DNA of 64,000 nt. Source: Hydrogenophaga sp. IBVHS1 (GTDB lineage Bacteria; Pseudomonadota; Gammaproteobacteria; Burkholderiales; Burkholderiaceae_C). Each line of letters begins with the position of its first letter. Within the stretch, counting starts at the first letter, position 1. Shown here piece by piece: positions 38,604 through 49,934 of the stretch. Under the pieces are notes generated by a model that was not told the DNA's origin, ran no database searches, and saw only the letters and a list, made by a program, of their open reading frames with translations. The DNA is taken from contig NZ_NFUU01000001.1 of the NCBI RefSeq assembly GCF_002127265.1, forward strand, positions 2,364,040 through 2,428,039, given 5' to 3'. The translations under genes were made by a program, and so were the position numbers.

Positions 38604-39821
38604 CGCTTGAGCCAGGGTCATGCGTGCCCAGTGGCTTTCGTACCAGAAGCGTTCGGTGTGCGGCTGCTGCGGGAGCAGCAGCCGCTCCACCAGCGCCGCC
38701 ATCGGGGTGACCAGGGGATCGACCAGAAGCACATAGCGCTCGGCGTCCTCGTCCAGGCGACCCAGCCAGTCCAGCGCAACCAGTGCAGCCACCGGTTCTT
38801 CGAGTTGCAGAGGGTCCACCCTCAACACCTGAGACAGCGCCTGCAGACTCAGCCCCTTGGGCTCGGCATCGCGCGCCGCGTACAACTGGTACAGCAGTTC
38901 CAGCGCGAGCTGAAAGCTCCAGCCCGGGGAATCGCCGCGCCGTGCAATGCCTGACAGCAGGCTGGGCAGGTAGGCAGCCACCACCGCGCCCAGCAGCACG
39001 ATGACCCAGGCCACGTAGAACCACACCAGCAAGATGGGCACCGTTGCAAAGGTGCCATAGACCACGGAATAGGTGGGCACCTGCGCCAGGTACCAGGCGA
39101 GCAGCTTCTTGGCCACCTCGAGCCCCGCAGCCACGAACAAGGCCCCCAGCAGCGCATGGCTCCAGCGCACGCGCGTGTTGGGCACATAACGGTAGAGGGC
39201 AGCAATGCCGAAGGTGAGCAGCGCCAGTTGCACCGACTCCAGCAACAGACGCACGCCCCCCGGCAACGCTGAGACCACGCCACTGGAGGCGCTCACGATC
39301 ACCGAAGTCACGGTCAGGCTGCCCGCCAGCAGCAGCGGCCCGAGCGTGAGCACCGCCCAGTACACCAGGATGCGCTGGGTGAGCGGACGCGGTTGCCGCA
39401 CGCGCCAGATGTCGTTGAGTTTGCGGTCGATGGTGAGGATGAGCGCCAGAGCGGTCACCAGCAGCACCAGCGCACCGGCCCAGCCCATCTGCCCAGCCTT
39501 GCCGGCGAACTGGTTGAGGTAGCTCAGCACCTGCTTGGCAATGTCGGGTGGCACCAGGCTTTGCACCAGCCAGCGCTGAAGCGTGACCTGCAACCGGTCG
39601 AACATCGGGAAAGCGCTGAAGATCGCCAGCGCCACGGTGAACAGCGGCACCAGCGAGATGGTGGTGGTGAAGGTCAGGCTGCTGGCGGTGATGCCCAGGC
39701 GGTCTTCGCGAAAGCGCTCGCGCAGCGTAATGGCCGTGTTCGCCCACGGGAAATTGAGGGCGTCGCGCCACAGCGCGCGGGCCAGGGTCTCGACGGCCCG
39801 GAGGCGCTCGGTCAGGGTCAT
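38592..39821 (-). CDS. YihY/BrkB-family inner membrane protein (UPF0761)
   Basis: The 409-residue protein has about six membrane segments in the YihY region (residues 30-290, with SLVPLFTVALAIFSAFPMF, TIDRKLNDIWRV and FYVAWVIVLLGAVVAAYLP). A cytosolic winged-helix-like C-terminal tail of about 110 residues is usual for the longer proteobacterial members. Once mis-annotated as RNase BN; the real function is unsettled. Confidence 0.88.
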   Translation of the reverse strand: MTLTERLRAVETLARALWRDALNFPWANTAITLRERFREDRLGITASSLTFTTTISLVPLFTVALAIFSAFPMFDRLQVTLQRWLVQSLVPPDIAKQVLSYLNQFAGKAGQMGWAGALVLLVTALALILTIDRKLNDIWRVRQPRPLTQRILVYWAVLTLGPLLLAGSLTVTSVIVSASSGVVSALPGGVRLLLESVQLALLTFGIAALYRYVPNTRVRWSHALLGALFVAAGLEVAKKLLAWYLAQVPTYSVVYGTFATVPILLVWFYVAWVIVLLGAVVAAYLPSLLSGIARRGDSPGWSFQLALELLYQLYAARDAEPKGLSLQALSQVLRVDPLQLEEPVAALVALDWLGRLDEDAERYVLLVDPLVTPMAALVERLLLPQQPHTERFWYESHWARMTLAQALAR

Positions 39822-39865
39822 CCCGGTATCATGCCACCTGCCTTCCGCCTTCCGCTCGCCTTGTC

Positions 39866-40357
39866 ATGCCCCTGCCCACTTCCTCCCCCTCCCCCATGCC
39901 CAGTACCGAATCGTCTGGCACTGCTCCGGCGGTTCACCTCACGCGCTGGCTGGCGGTCGGCAGCCTGCTCGGGCTCATCGTCCTGGGTCTGGCCTGGGAG
40001 CTCTGGCTGGCGCCTTTGCGCGATGGCGGATCGTGGTGGGCCTTGAAGGTGCTGCCGCTCGCGGTTCCACTGGCCGGCCTGCTCAAGAACCGCATGTACA
40101 CCTACCGCTGGGTGAGCCTGCTGGTGTGGCTCTACTTCACCGAAGGCGCGGTGCGCGCGAGCAGCGAAAGTGGCCTGTCGGCCCTGCTGGCATTGCTGCA
40201 GGTGCTGCTGTGCGTGTTGCTGTTCACCGCCTGTGCGCTGCATGTGCGCATGCGCCTGCGCGCAGCGGGCAAGGAAGCCGTGGCGGCCGATGTGGCCAGC
40301 GCAACCGCAGCTGCCCAGAACGCCGCCAGCGCATCGTCTTCTCCCGCGTCACCATGA
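39866..40357 (+). CDS. DUF2069 membrane protein
   Basis: The 163-residue protein has four hydrophobic segments and the DUF2069 pattern (WWALKVLPLAVPLAGLLKNRMYTYRWVSLLVWLYFTEGAVRA). The tail is alanine-rich and low-complexity. The stop overlaps the ATG of the FAD-linked oxidase (ATGA). Function unknown. Confidence 0.82.
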   Translation: MPLPTSSPSPMPSTESSGTAPAVHLTRWLAVGSLLGLIVLGLAWELWLAPLRDGGSWWALKVLPLAVPLAGLLKNRMYTYRWVSLLVWLYFTEGAVRASSESGLSALLALLQVLLCVLLFTACALHVRMRLRAAGKEAVAADVASATAAAQNAASASSSPASP

Positions 40358-41793
40358 CCGACCACCTGCCCGCGCTGCTGGCCGCCCTGCGGGAGGCGGT
40401 GGGGCCGGCGCAGGTGCTCACCCACAATGACCCCGGCACCGACCTCAGCGCCTGGGAGCAGGACTGGCGCAAGCGCGCCCACGGCCGGGCGCTTGCCGTG
40501 GTGCGGCCTGGCAGCACCACCGAAGTGGCCGAGGTGGTGCGGGCTTGCGCTGCCGCGTGTGTTTCCATCGTGCCGCAGGGTGGCAACACCGGCCTTGTGG
40601 TGGGCTCGGTACCCGACGACACGGGGACGCAGGTGGTGCTCAGCCTCACGCGCCTGAACGCCGTGCGCGGTCTGGACGCCGCCAATCTCACACTGACGGT
40701 GGAGGCAGGTTGTGTGCTGCAAAACTTGCAGGAGCATGCGCGGCAAGCTGGCTTCCTGTTGCCCCTCAGCCTGGCCGCCGAGGGCAGTTGCACCATCGGC
40801 GGCAACCTCGCCACCAATGCGGGCGGCACACAGGTGGTGCGCTACGGCAATGCGCGCGAACTGTGCCTGGGACTGGAAGTGGTCACCGCCCAAGGAGAGG
40901 TGTGGAACGGCCTGAGCGGCCTTCGCAAGGACAACACGGGCTACGACCTGCGCGACCTTTTCATCGGCAGCGAGGGAACACTGGGCGTGATCACCGCCGC
41001 CACGCTCAAGCTCTACCCGCTGCCCGCCGCCCAGCTCACGGCATGGGCTGCGCTGCCGAGCCTGGACGCCGCTGTCTCGTTGCTGGGTCTGGCCCACAAA
41101 CACCTGGGCGCCGGGCTCACCGGATTCGAGGTGATGGGCCAGTTTGCCCTGAGCCTGGTGGACAAGCACTTCCCCGCCCTGCGCACGCCGCTCTGGCGCG
41201 ACAACCCCTACTGCGTGCTGCTGGAGAACAGCGACAGCGAGTCGGAAACGCACGCACGCGATCAGTTCGAGCGCCTGCTGGAAACCGCCTTCAACCAGGG
41301 GCTGGTGAGCGATGCGGTGGTGGCCGAGAGCCTGTCGCAGGCGCGTGGCCTCTGGCACATCCGGGAGAGCATTCCGCTGGCGCAGGCCGAGGAAGGCCTG
41401 AACATCAAGCACGACATCAGCATCCCCGTCTCCACCATCCCGGCCTTCTGCGCCGAGACCGACGCCCTGCTGCAGCGTGAAGTGCCCGGCGTGCGTCTGG
41501 TGAACTTCGGCCATCTGGGCGACGGCAACCTTCACTACAACGTGCAGGCGCCAGAGGGCGAAGATGCCAAAAAATTCCTGGCTGAGCAGGAAACGCGCGT
41601 CAACACGCTGGTTTTCGACTCGGTCGCGCGCTACCATGGCTCGATCAGCGCCGAGCACGGGGTGGGCAGCCTCAAGGCGGGGCACCTGCCGCACTACAAA
41701 GACCCGGTCGCGCTGGGTCTCATGCGGGCCATCAAGCAGGCGCTGGACCCGCACCAACTCATGAACCCCGGTCGCGTTCTCGCCAGCCCATGA
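40354..41793 (+). CDS. FAD-linked D-2-hydroxyacid oxidase/dehydrogenase (GlcD/D2HGDH-like)
   Basis: The 479-residue protein has the VAO-type FAD domain (VVRPGSTTEVAEVVRAC, VPQGGNTGLVVG, SLAAEGSCTIGGNLATNAGG, LFIGSEGTLGVIT). The C-terminal cap has LVNFGHLGDGNLHYNV and ISAEHGVGSLKAGHLPHYK, with the metal-binding histidines. It oxidises a D-2-hydroxyacid such as D-lactate, D-2-hydroxyglutarate or glycolate; which one is unclear. Its start overlaps DUF2069 and its stop overlaps the transglycosylase start. Confidence 0.9.
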   Translation: MTDHLPALLAALREAVGPAQVLTHNDPGTDLSAWEQDWRKRAHGRALAVVRPGSTTEVAEVVRACAAACVSIVPQGGNTGLVVGSVPDDTGTQVVLSLTRLNAVRGLDAANLTLTVEAGCVLQNLQEHARQAGFLLPLSLAAEGSCTIGGNLATNAGGTQVVRYGNARELCLGLEVVTAQGEVWNGLSGLRKDNTGYDLRDLFIGSEGTLGVITAATLKLYPLPAAQLTAWAALPSLDAAVSLLGLAHKHLGAGLTGFEVMGQFALSLVDKHFPALRTPLWRDNPYCVLLENSDSESETHARDQFERLLETAFNQGLVSDAVVAESLSQARGLWHIRESIPLAQAEEGLNIKHDISIPVSTIPAFCAETDALLQREVPGVRLVNFGHLGDGNLHYNVQAPEGEDAKKFLAEQETRVNTLVFDSVARYHGSISAEHGVGSLKAGHLPHYKDPVALGLMRAIKQALDPHQLMNPGRVLASP

Positions 41794-42719
41794 AAATCCG
41801 CTTCCTCATTAGCCTCATGTTTGCGTGGATGTTCCTTGCCACCGCTTCGGTGCACGCGGCAGACGCGAGCGAGCGCCAGGCCTGGCAAGATCAGGCGCGG
41901 GCCCTCGAGCAAGGGGAAGGCGTGGCGCGCGACATCAACGCCGCCGTCCAGCTGTACTGTCGGGCGGCGCTGGCCGGCGACGTCTACTCCGCCTTCAAGC
42001 TGGGCTGGCTTTACTCAAGCGGTCGTGGCATTCCCCGCCACGATGGTTACGCAGCGCACTGGTACGCCCGTGCGGCGCTGCTGGGGGACGCGCACGCAGA
42101 GAACATGTTCAAGCGCCTGAACGTGCCGGCCGACAAGCCCGATTGCGTGGTGCAGGCCGAACGCGACGAACTGCGACGCACCGACCAGGCGGCCCAAAAG
42201 GAAAAAGAGGCTGTGGAAGCCCAGGCCCTGGCCATTCGCTATCGGGAGCTGGTGAACACGCCCGAAGAGCAGCGCATCATGAAAATTGTGTACAAGCTCG
42301 CGCCCCGCTTCGGCATCCAGCCGGGTCTGGCCTTCGCCGTGATTCGGGCCGAATCCAATTTCAACGTCAACGCGCTGTCCGACAAGAACGCCCAGGGCCT
42401 GATGCAGCTCATCCCCGAGACCGCCGCTCGCTTCCGGGTGAACAAGCCTTTCGACCCCGAGCAGAACATCCGCGGCGGTCTGTCTTACCTGCAATGGCTG
42501 CTGGCGTACTTCCAGGGCAACGTGCCGCTGGTGCTCGCCGCCTACAACGCGGGCGAAGGCACGGTGGAGCGTTTTCGTGGTGTGCCGCCCTACCCGGAAA
42601 CGCAGGGCTACATCCGCCGCATCCAGGAAGTGTTTGCGATGCAGCAGCACCCGTTTGACCAGCGCATCACCGCGCCCTCGCCCTATTTCCCCGGCATCCA
42701 GACCAGCCTGACCCCATGA
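41790..42719 (+). CDS. Lytic transglycosylase with Sel1 repeats (SLT domain)
   Basis: The 309-residue protein has a signal peptide (to about residue 23). Two Sel1-like repeats occupy about residues 35-110 ([45 protein letters not shown]). The C-terminal SLT domain has catalytic E188 in [10 protein letters not shown], then [16 protein letters not shown] and [12 protein letters not shown]. It cleaves peptidoglycan in the periplasm. Start and stop overlap both neighbouring genes, so it is part of a coupled run ending in thyA. Confidence 0.9.
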   Translation: MKIRFLISLMFAWMFLATASVHAADASERQAWQDQARALEQGEGVARDINAAVQLYCRAALAGDVYSAFKLGWLYSSGRGIPRHDGYAAHWYARAALLGDAHAENMFKRLNVPADKPDCVVQAERDELRRTDQAAQKEKEAVEAQALAIRYRELVNTPEEQRIMKIVYKLAPRFGIQPGLAFAVIRAESNFNVNALSDKNAQGLMQLIPETAARFRVNKPFDPEQNIRGGLSYLQWLLAYFQGNVPLVLAAYNAGEGTVERFRGVPPYPETQGYIRRIQEVFAMQQHPFDQRITAPSPYFPGIQTSLTP

Positions 42720-43528
42720 GCCAGCGTCCCATCCGATCCCAGTACGAAGACTTCATGCGCCACGTGTTCACGCACGGCGTGGAAAAAACCGACCGCACCG
42801 GCACCGGCACCACCAGCGTGTTCGGCCACCAGATGCGCTTCAACCTGAACGAAGGTTTCCCACTGGTGACCACCAAGAAGGTGTTCACCAAAGCCATCAT
42901 CGTGGAGCTGCTGTGGTTCCTGCGCGGCGACTCCAACGTGAAGTGGCTGCAGGAGCGCGGCTGCACGATATGGGACGAATGGGCGCGCGACGACGGCGAC
43001 CTCGGCCCCGTGTACGGCGTGCAATGGCGCAGCTGGCCCACACCCGACGGTGGGCACATCGACCAGATCGCCGAGGTGGTGAAACAGCTCAAGACCAACC
43101 CCGACTCGCGCCGCATCATCGTGAGCGCCTGGAACGTGGCCGATCTGGGCAAGATGGCCCTGATGCCCTGCCACGCGTTCTTCCAGTTCTACGTGGCCGA
43201 TGGCAAGCTCAGTTGCCAGCTGTACCAGCGCAGCGCCGATATTTTTCTGGGCGTACCGTTCAACATCGCCAGCTACGCGCTGCTCACGCACATGCTGGCG
43301 CAGCAGTGCGACCTGGAGGTGGGCGAGTTCATCTGGACCGGTGGCGACTGCCACATCTACAGCAACCACCAGGAACAGGTGGCGCTGCAGCTCTCGCGCG
43401 CGCCGCATCCCTACCCCACGCTGCGCATCAAGCGCCGCCCGGCGTCGATCTTCGACTACGAGCTCGACGACTTCGAGATCGTGGATTACCAGCATCACCC
43501 TGCCATCAAGGCGCCGGTGGCGGTGTGA
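42716..43528 (+). CDS. thyA: Thymidylate synthase
   Basis: The 270-residue product has the dUMP/folate motifs [40 protein letters not shown], catalytic Cys152 in [11 protein letters not shown], and [18 protein letters not shown]. It makes dTMP using methylene-THF as both carbon donor and reductant, giving DHF, which the overlapping downstream gene folA recycles. Confidence 0.96.
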   Translation: MSQRPIRSQYEDFMRHVFTHGVEKTDRTGTGTTSVFGHQMRFNLNEGFPLVTTKKVFTKAIIVELLWFLRGDSNVKWLQERGCTIWDEWARDDGDLGPVYGVQWRSWPTPDGGHIDQIAEVVKQLKTNPDSRRIIVSAWNVADLGKMALMPCHAFFQFYVADGKLSCQLYQRSADIFLGVPFNIASYALLTHMLAQQCDLEVGEFIWTGGDCHIYSNHQEQVALQLSRAPHPYPTLRIKRRPASIFDYELDDFEIVDYQHHPAIKAPVAV

Positions 43529-44025
43529 GCTTTCCACGGCTGCACCTCATATTCGCCCGCGCCTCGAACGGCGTGATCGGCCGCGACAACCAGTTGCCCT
43601 GGCACCTGCCCGAAGACCTGGCGCATTTCAAGCGGACCACGATGGGCTGCCCGGTGATCATGGGCCGAAAGACCTGGGACTCGCTGCCCGCGCGATTTCG
43701 TCCGTTGCCTGGCCGCACCAACATCGTCGTCACGCGCAACCCTGCCTGGCTTGCTGAAGGCGCCTTGCGCGCGAGCTCGCTGCAAGAGGCGCTGTCGCTG
43801 TGCCCTGCTGAAGCCTCCGATGCCTGGGTGATCGGCGGCGCGCAGATCTATGCCGCCGCGCTGCCGCTGGCGCACAGTGCCGTGGTCACCGAAATTGCGC
43901 AGGCGTTCGAAGGCGACGCGCATGCGCCCACATTCGGGCCTGAGTGGCTTGAAAGCGCTCGCGAGGAACACACTTCGGCCAACGGCCTGCCATTCGCCTT
44001 CGTCACCTACACCCGTGAACGCTGA
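43525..44025 (+). CDS. folA: Dihydrofolate reductase
   Basis: The 166-residue enzyme begins at a GTG overlapping the thyA stop (GTGA). It has [40 protein letters not shown], the NADPH-binding arginine region [12 protein letters not shown], and [12 protein letters not shown]. It reduces dihydrofolate left by ThyA. The order thyA-folA is conserved in many bacteria. Confidence 0.95.
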   Translation: MSFPRLHLIFARASNGVIGRDNQLPWHLPEDLAHFKRTTMGCPVIMGRKTWDSLPARFRPLPGRTNIVVTRNPAWLAEGALRASSLQEALSLCPAEASDAWVIGGAQIYAAALPLAHSAVVTEIAQAFEGDAHAPTFGPEWLESAREEHTSANGLPFAFVTYTRER

Positions 44026-44028
44026 AGC

Positions 44029-44791
44029 ATGAAACTCGCGACGTGGAACATCAATTCGCTCACCATCCGCCTTCCGCAAGTGCTGGACTGGCTGGCGGCC
44101 AACCCGGTGGACGCGCTGGGGTTGCAGGAACTGAAACTGGTGGATGAAAAGTTTCCACACGATGCGTTGAAGGAGGCCGGCTACCACGCCGCTGTCTTTG
44201 GCCAGAAAACCTACAACGGTGTGGCCATCCTCAGCCGCACGCCGATCGTCGATGTGGTGCGCAACATCCCGAGCCACGAAGATCCACAGTCGCGCGTGAT
44301 TGCCGCAACGCTGGAAATGCCGGAAGGCCCGCTGCGCCTGGTGAACTGCTACTTCGTCAATGGCCAGGCCCCGGGCACCGAGAAGTTCGCCTACAAGATG
44401 CTGTGGCTCGAAGCCCTGCACCGCTGGCTGGCAGAAGAAATGAAGGCGCACCCGCGCCTGGTGCTGTTGGGCGATTTCAACGTGGCGCCGGAAGACCGGG
44501 ACTCTTTCGACCCGGTGGGGTTGAAGGACACGATCCACCACACGGTGGAAGAGCGACAGCATTTCCAGGATCTGCTGAAGCTGGGCCTGACGGACGCCTA
44601 CCGCCTGTTTGAGCAGCCCGAGAAAAGCTACTCGTGGTGGGACTACCGCATGCTCGGTTTTCAGAAAAACCGAGGTCTGCGCATCGACCACATTCTCGTG
44701 AGCGAGGCTCTGCGCGAGCGAGTCACTGCCTGCAGCATCGACCGCGCGCCGCGCAAGAACCCTCAGCCCAGCGACCACGCGCCGGTGGTGG

Positions 44792-44805
<14 letters not shown>
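44029..44805 (+). CDS. xth: Exodeoxyribonuclease III (AP endonuclease family)
   Basis: A 258-residue EEP-fold nuclease with TWNINSL, LQELKL (metal glutamate), LLGDFNVAPEDRD, SYSWWDYR and RIDHIL ending in SDHAPVV. The Asn, Glu, Asp and His residues expected for Mg2+-dependent AP-site cleavage are present. It starts 3 bp after folA and its 3' end overlaps the convergent ntrC by 14 bp. Confidence 0.93.
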
Positions 44806-46330
<1,525 letters not shown>

Positions 46331-46388
46331 GTAGATGTCTTCCCTTTCTTGTGGCGCGGCGCTCGGCTGTCGTGTAGCGATGATCGGT

Positions 46389-47528
46389 CTAGGGCAAAGG
46401 GATCAGAAGTTTGAAGTCCGTCTCCCCTGGCACGCTCTCGCACTCGATCAAGCCATGGTGCTGCTGCACAAACGTCTGCGCCAGCGTAAGCCCCAGGCCG
46501 GATCCGCCATCGCGCCCCGACACCAGGGGGTAGAAAATGCGGTCCTTGATCGAGTCTGGAACACCAGGCCCGTTGTCAATCACATGCAATTCCAGTGCCA
46601 GCCGATAGCGCTGCTTACCAAACGTCACCTGTCGACCCACCCGTGTGCGAAACACGATGCGGGCGTCTCCCGCTGCAATGCGGTCACCGAGCGCTTGCGC
46701 GGCGTTGTGGGCAATGTTGAGCACCGCCTGAATGAGCTGCTCGCGGTCGCCCCGGAATTCGGGAATGGAGGTGTCGTAGTCGCGCACCACACGAAGGCCC
46801 TTGGGGAACTCGGCCAGGATGAGGGAGCGCACCCGCTCGCAGACCTCGTGGATGTTCACGTCGCCCACCACGTGCGGCCTGCGATGCGGCGCCAGCAGGC
46901 GGTCCACGAGCGACTGGAGGCGGTCGGCCTCGTGGATGATGACCTGGGTGTATTCGATGAGCTCGCGCGAATCCAGCTCCATCTGCAGCAACTGTGCCGC
47001 CCCGCGAATGCCCCCGAGCGGGTTCTTGATCTCGTGCGCCAGGTTGCGGATCAGCTCCTTGTTGGCCTGCGCCTGGTCGATCAGGCGCTCCTCTCGCTCC
47101 TGCCGCGCCTGCTGTTCCAGCGGCAGCAACTCCACCACCACCTCGCCCGGATTGTCGGTTTGCGCCACCACCACATGCACGGGCAAGGCATCGTGGTTCA
47201 GGCGTTTGAGCCAGGCGTCGTATCGCAATGCGGCGAATTGGTTGCCACTGGCGCCCTGCAGCGCACTCTCCAGCAAAGGGGGCTCGGTGAAACAGTCCTG
47301 CAGCCGCGTACCGGCAATGCTGCGTCTTGACATGCCGAGGGCGTCTTCGAGAGCCGCATTGGCAAACTCCACTGCGCCTTGCGAGTCGACCACCGCCACG
47401 AGGGTGGCCAGCAGATCGAGCGACTGGAACCTGGAAGAAGCTGCCAGCGGCTTGCGCTGGCTGGCGGCTTTGGAGCTGGCGCGGAGGGTATCCGCAGAGA
47501 GACGGGGGGGTGGCGTGGTCTTTTTCAA
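46389..47528 (-). CDS. glnL: Nitrogen regulation sensor histidine kinase NtrB
   Basis: The 379-residue cytosolic kinase begins with a basic tail of about 30 residues, then a PAS-like domain (FQSLDLLATLVAVVDSQGAVEFANAALEDAL). The phospho-acceptor motif is NLAHEIKNPLGGIRGAAQLLQ. The HATPase region has QAVLNIAHNAAQAL (N-box), DNGPGVPD and GGSGLGLTLAQ. It senses nitrogen status through PII and phosphorylates NtrC. Gene order glnA-(exported protein)-ntrB-ntrC on one strand. Confidence 0.94.
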   Translation of the reverse strand: MKKTTPPPRLSADTLRASSKAASQRKPLAASSRFQSLDLLATLVAVVDSQGAVEFANAALEDALGMSRRSIAGTRLQDCFTEPPLLESALQGASGNQFAALRYDAWLKRLNHDALPVHVVVAQTDNPGEVVVELLPLEQQARQEREERLIDQAQANKELIRNLAHEIKNPLGGIRGAAQLLQMELDSRELIEYTQVIIHEADRLQSLVDRLLAPHRRPHVVGDVNIHEVCERVRSLILAEFPKGLRVVRDYDTSIPEFRGDREQLIQAVLNIAHNAAQALGDRIAAGDARIVFRTRVGRQVTFGKQRYRLALELHVIDNGPGVPDSIKDRIFYPLVSGRDGGSGLGLTLAQTFVQQHHGLIECESVPGETDFKLLIPLP

Positions 47529-47533
47529 GCCGC

Positions 47534-48067
47534 CTATTTTGCGGCAGAACCCGAGGCATTGGGGGAAACGCCGACGCGGGAAAGCTCGCGCTGGATGCTG
47601 GCCACGTCGCTCTCGGCACGAGCCACTGCGGCCTTGAGTTCGGCCACGCGATCCAGGTAGCGCTGGTAGTTGCGCGACTCGATGCCCTGCTTCTCGGGCT
47701 CCCCGTTGGCGTACTCCTTGCGCGCCTGGGCAAGGCGTTCCTCTGCCTTGCGGAGTTCCGCTTGCAGAATGGCGCGGGCATCGCTGTCGCGAGCGCGCTG
47801 GGCGGAAGAATCCACCCGTTCACCCCCGTTGCGGCTGGACGCAGCGGGTGTCGCGCGTGCAGCGGGCGCAACCTTGGTGCCCTCCACGATGGTGATGTTG
47901 CCGCCCTGCATCAAGGTGCATCCCTTGGATTTGGCGACCTGAGCATCGTTGGTGTATTCGTTGCCGCAGCGGTAGATGCTGCCCTGGGCCTGAACCTGGA
48001 CAGAACCCGACGCCAGCGCAGCGAGCGCCAGCAGGCGAATGGTGTGAAAAGGCGAATTCAGTAACAC
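47534..48067 (-). CDS. Exported DUF4124-like protein with coiled-coil
   Basis: I chose GTG at 48067, with GGAG five bases upstream; the product is 177 residues. A signal peptide (LLALAALASGSVQVQA) precedes a short two-cysteine motif (IYRCGNEYTND...KGCTLMQGG) resembling the N-terminal part of DUF4124 proteins. A helical coiled-coil follows (residues about 90-165: ILQAELRKAEERLAQARKEY...). It stands between glnA and ntrB. Function unknown. Confidence 0.7.
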   Translation of the reverse strand: MLLNSPFHTIRLLALAALASGSVQVQAQGSIYRCGNEYTNDAQVAKSKGCTLMQGGNITIVEGTKVAPAARATPAASSRNGGERVDSSAQRARDSDARAILQAELRKAEERLAQARKEYANGEPEKQGIESRNYQRYLDRVAELKAAVARAESDVASIQRELSRVGVSPNASGSAAK

Positions 48068-48191
48068 GGCAACTCCGGCGGGAACGGTGAGGGCTGACAC
48101 GCACGAGCAATATGCGCAAATCAGTATGACTGAAAAAGCCGCAAAAAAGTGCCCCCGCGACCGAACGGTGGCCACGAGCCGCCAGGACCAC

Positions 48192-48218
48192 GAAAAAGGG
48201 ACCGCAAGTGCGGTCCCT
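48192..48218 (-). terminator. Terminator downstream of glnA
   Basis: On the minus strand a 10-bp stem (48197-48206 with 48209-48218, GGGACCGCA core), with a tight loop, is followed by TTTTT. It lies 45 bases past the glnA stop, so glnA is likely a single-gene unit separate from ntrBC. Confidence 0.87.
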
Positions 48219-48262
48219 CGTCAAATTGCCTGAGGCCAGCCCGGCCAGCCGGGCATGGCCGA

Positions 48263-49678
48263 TCAGAGGCTGTAGTACATGTCGAACTCGACCGGGTGAG
48301 GTGCCATGCGGAAGCGCGTGACTTCAGCCATCTTGAGCTCGATGTAGGCATCGAGCATCGAATCGGTGAACACACCGCCCTTCGTCAGGAACCCGCGGCC
48401 CTTGTCGAGGTACTCCAGCGCCTGATCGAGGCTGTGGCACACGGTGGGCACCAACTTGTCTTCTTCTGGCGGCAGGTGGTAGAGATCCTTGGTGGCGGCT
48501 TCGCCCGGGTGAATCTTGTTTTCCACGCCATCCAGGCCGGCCATCATCAGTGCCGAGAAAGCCAGGTAGGGGTTGGCCGAAGGATCGGGGAAGCGCGCTT
48601 CAATGCGGCGGCCCTTGGGGTTGGCCACATACGGAATGCGGATGGAAGCCGAGCGGTTGCGGGCCGAATAGGCCAGCTTGACCGGGGCTTCAAAACCAGG
48701 CACCAGGCGCTTGTACGAGTTAGTACCGGGATTGGTGATGGCATTGAGCGCGCGGGCATGCTTGATGATGCCGCCGACGTAATACAGCGCGAAGTCGCTC
48801 AGGCCGGCATAGCCGTCGCCAGCGAACAGGTTTTTGCCGTCTTTCCAGATCGACTGGTGCACGTGCATGCCGCTGCCGTTGTCGCCAGCGTAAGGCTTGG
48901 GCATGAAGGTCGCGGTCTTGCCATAGGCGTTGGCCACGTTCCACACCACGTACTTGAGCACCTGGGTCCAGTCGGCGCGCTCCACGAGGGTGCTGAACTT
49001 GGTGCCGATTTCGTTCTGCCCGGCGCCCGCCACTTCGTGGTGGAACACTTCAACCGGGATGCCCAGCGATTCGAGGATCAGCGACATTTCTGCGCGCATG
49101 TCCTGCGTGCTGTCGACCGGAGGAACAGGGAAATAGCCGCCCTTGACGGTGGGACGGTGGCCACGGTTGCCACCTTCCAGCTTGGCGCCACTGTTCCAGG
49201 GCGCTTCGTATTCCTCGATCTCGCACATCACGCGACCGGGTTCGTTGCTCCAGCGAACACCGTCGAAAATGAAGAACTCGGGCTCTGGCCCGAAGTAGGC
49301 GGTATCGCCCAGACCGGATGCCTTCAGGTACGCCTCGGCGCGCTTGGCAATGGAGCGAGGGTCGCGGTCGTAGGCCTTGCCGTCGCCGGGCTCGATCACA
49401 TCGCACTGCAGAAACAGCGTGGTTTCTTCAAAGAAGGGATCAATGTTGGCCGTGTTGGAGTCGGGCATGAGCTGCATGTCCGAGGCTTCAATGCCCTTCC
49501 AGCCAGCAACCGAAGAGCCGTCGAACGCGTGGCCCGAGGTGAACTTGTCTTCGTCGAAGTGAGACACAGGCACGGTCACGTGCTGCTCTTTGCCTCGGGT
49601 GTCGGTGAAACGGAAGTCAACAAACTTGACCTCGTTGTCTTTCACCATTTGCATCACGTCTGCGACGGTCTTGGCCAT
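48263..49678 (-). CDS. glnA: Glutamine synthetase type I
   Basis: The 471-residue GSI-beta enzyme starts at 49678 with CAGGAG upstream. It has [44 protein letters not shown] and the adenylylation tyrosine Y400 in [10 protein letters not shown]. It makes glutamine from glutamate, ammonia and ATP. Its activity is presumably tuned by GlnE adenylylation. A sigma-54 promoter and an NtrC-like site lie in the 256 bp upstream. Confidence 0.96.
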   Translation of the reverse strand: MAKTVADVMQMVKDNEVKFVDFRFTDTRGKEQHVTVPVSHFDEDKFTSGHAFDGSSVAGWKGIEASDMQLMPDSNTANIDPFFEETTLFLQCDVIEPGDGKAYDRDPRSIAKRAEAYLKASGLGDTAYFGPEPEFFIFDGVRWSNEPGRVMCEIEEYEAPWNSGAKLEGGNRGHRPTVKGGYFPVPPVDSTQDMRAEMSLILESLGIPVEVFHHEVAGAGQNEIGTKFSTLVERADWTQVLKYVVWNVANAYGKTATFMPKPYAGDNGSGMHVHQSIWKDGKNLFAGDGYAGLSDFALYYVGGIIKHARALNAITNPGTNSYKRLVPGFEAPVKLAYSARNRSASIRIPYVANPKGRRIEARFPDPSANPYLAFSALMMAGLDGVENKIHPGEAATKDLYHLPPEEDKLVPTVCHSLDQALEYLDKGRGFLTKGGVFTDSMLDAYIELKMAEVTRFRMAPHPVEFDMYYSL

Positions 49679-49731
49679 CAAATACTCCTGTAGCTGGGTG
49701 AGTTGGGAATTGGAAACGACGCTGTATTCAA

Positions 49732-49746
49732 GCAGTATTTGTGCCA
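49732..49746 (-). promoter_or_regulatory. Sigma-54 promoter of glnA
   Basis: On the minus strand the sequence TGGCACAAATACTGC has the -24 GG and -12 GC elements exactly 12 bases apart, close to the sigma-54 consensus TGGCAC-N5-TTGC. It lies 54 bases upstream of the glnA start codon. Confidence 0.8.
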
Positions 49747-49790
49747 CCAGCCGACGCGGCGCCGGCCCTGCTTCGCCTGCCGCCGAGGAT

Positions 49791-49813
49791 TATGGCGCAG
49801 GCCATGCGCCATA
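49791..49813. promoter_or_regulatory. Candidate NtrC-binding palindrome upstream of glnA
   Basis: A perfect 9-bp inverted repeat (TATGGCGCA, five bases, TGCGCCATA) has GCGC-N7-GCGC geometry, matching the GCAC-N7-GTGC layout of NtrC sites. It lies about 45 bp upstream of the -24 element, a plausible enhancer position. Confidence 0.55.
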
Positions 49814-49934
49814 AAGGGTCGTTCAACGGGCACACACCAGCGGCGCCAGGGAAGAACTGCACCAAGCCAATTCTCTTTCGCTCCGATCGCCCCATTTCAG
49901 TGCACAAATTGCTCGTGATCCAGAAGGGTGCGCG

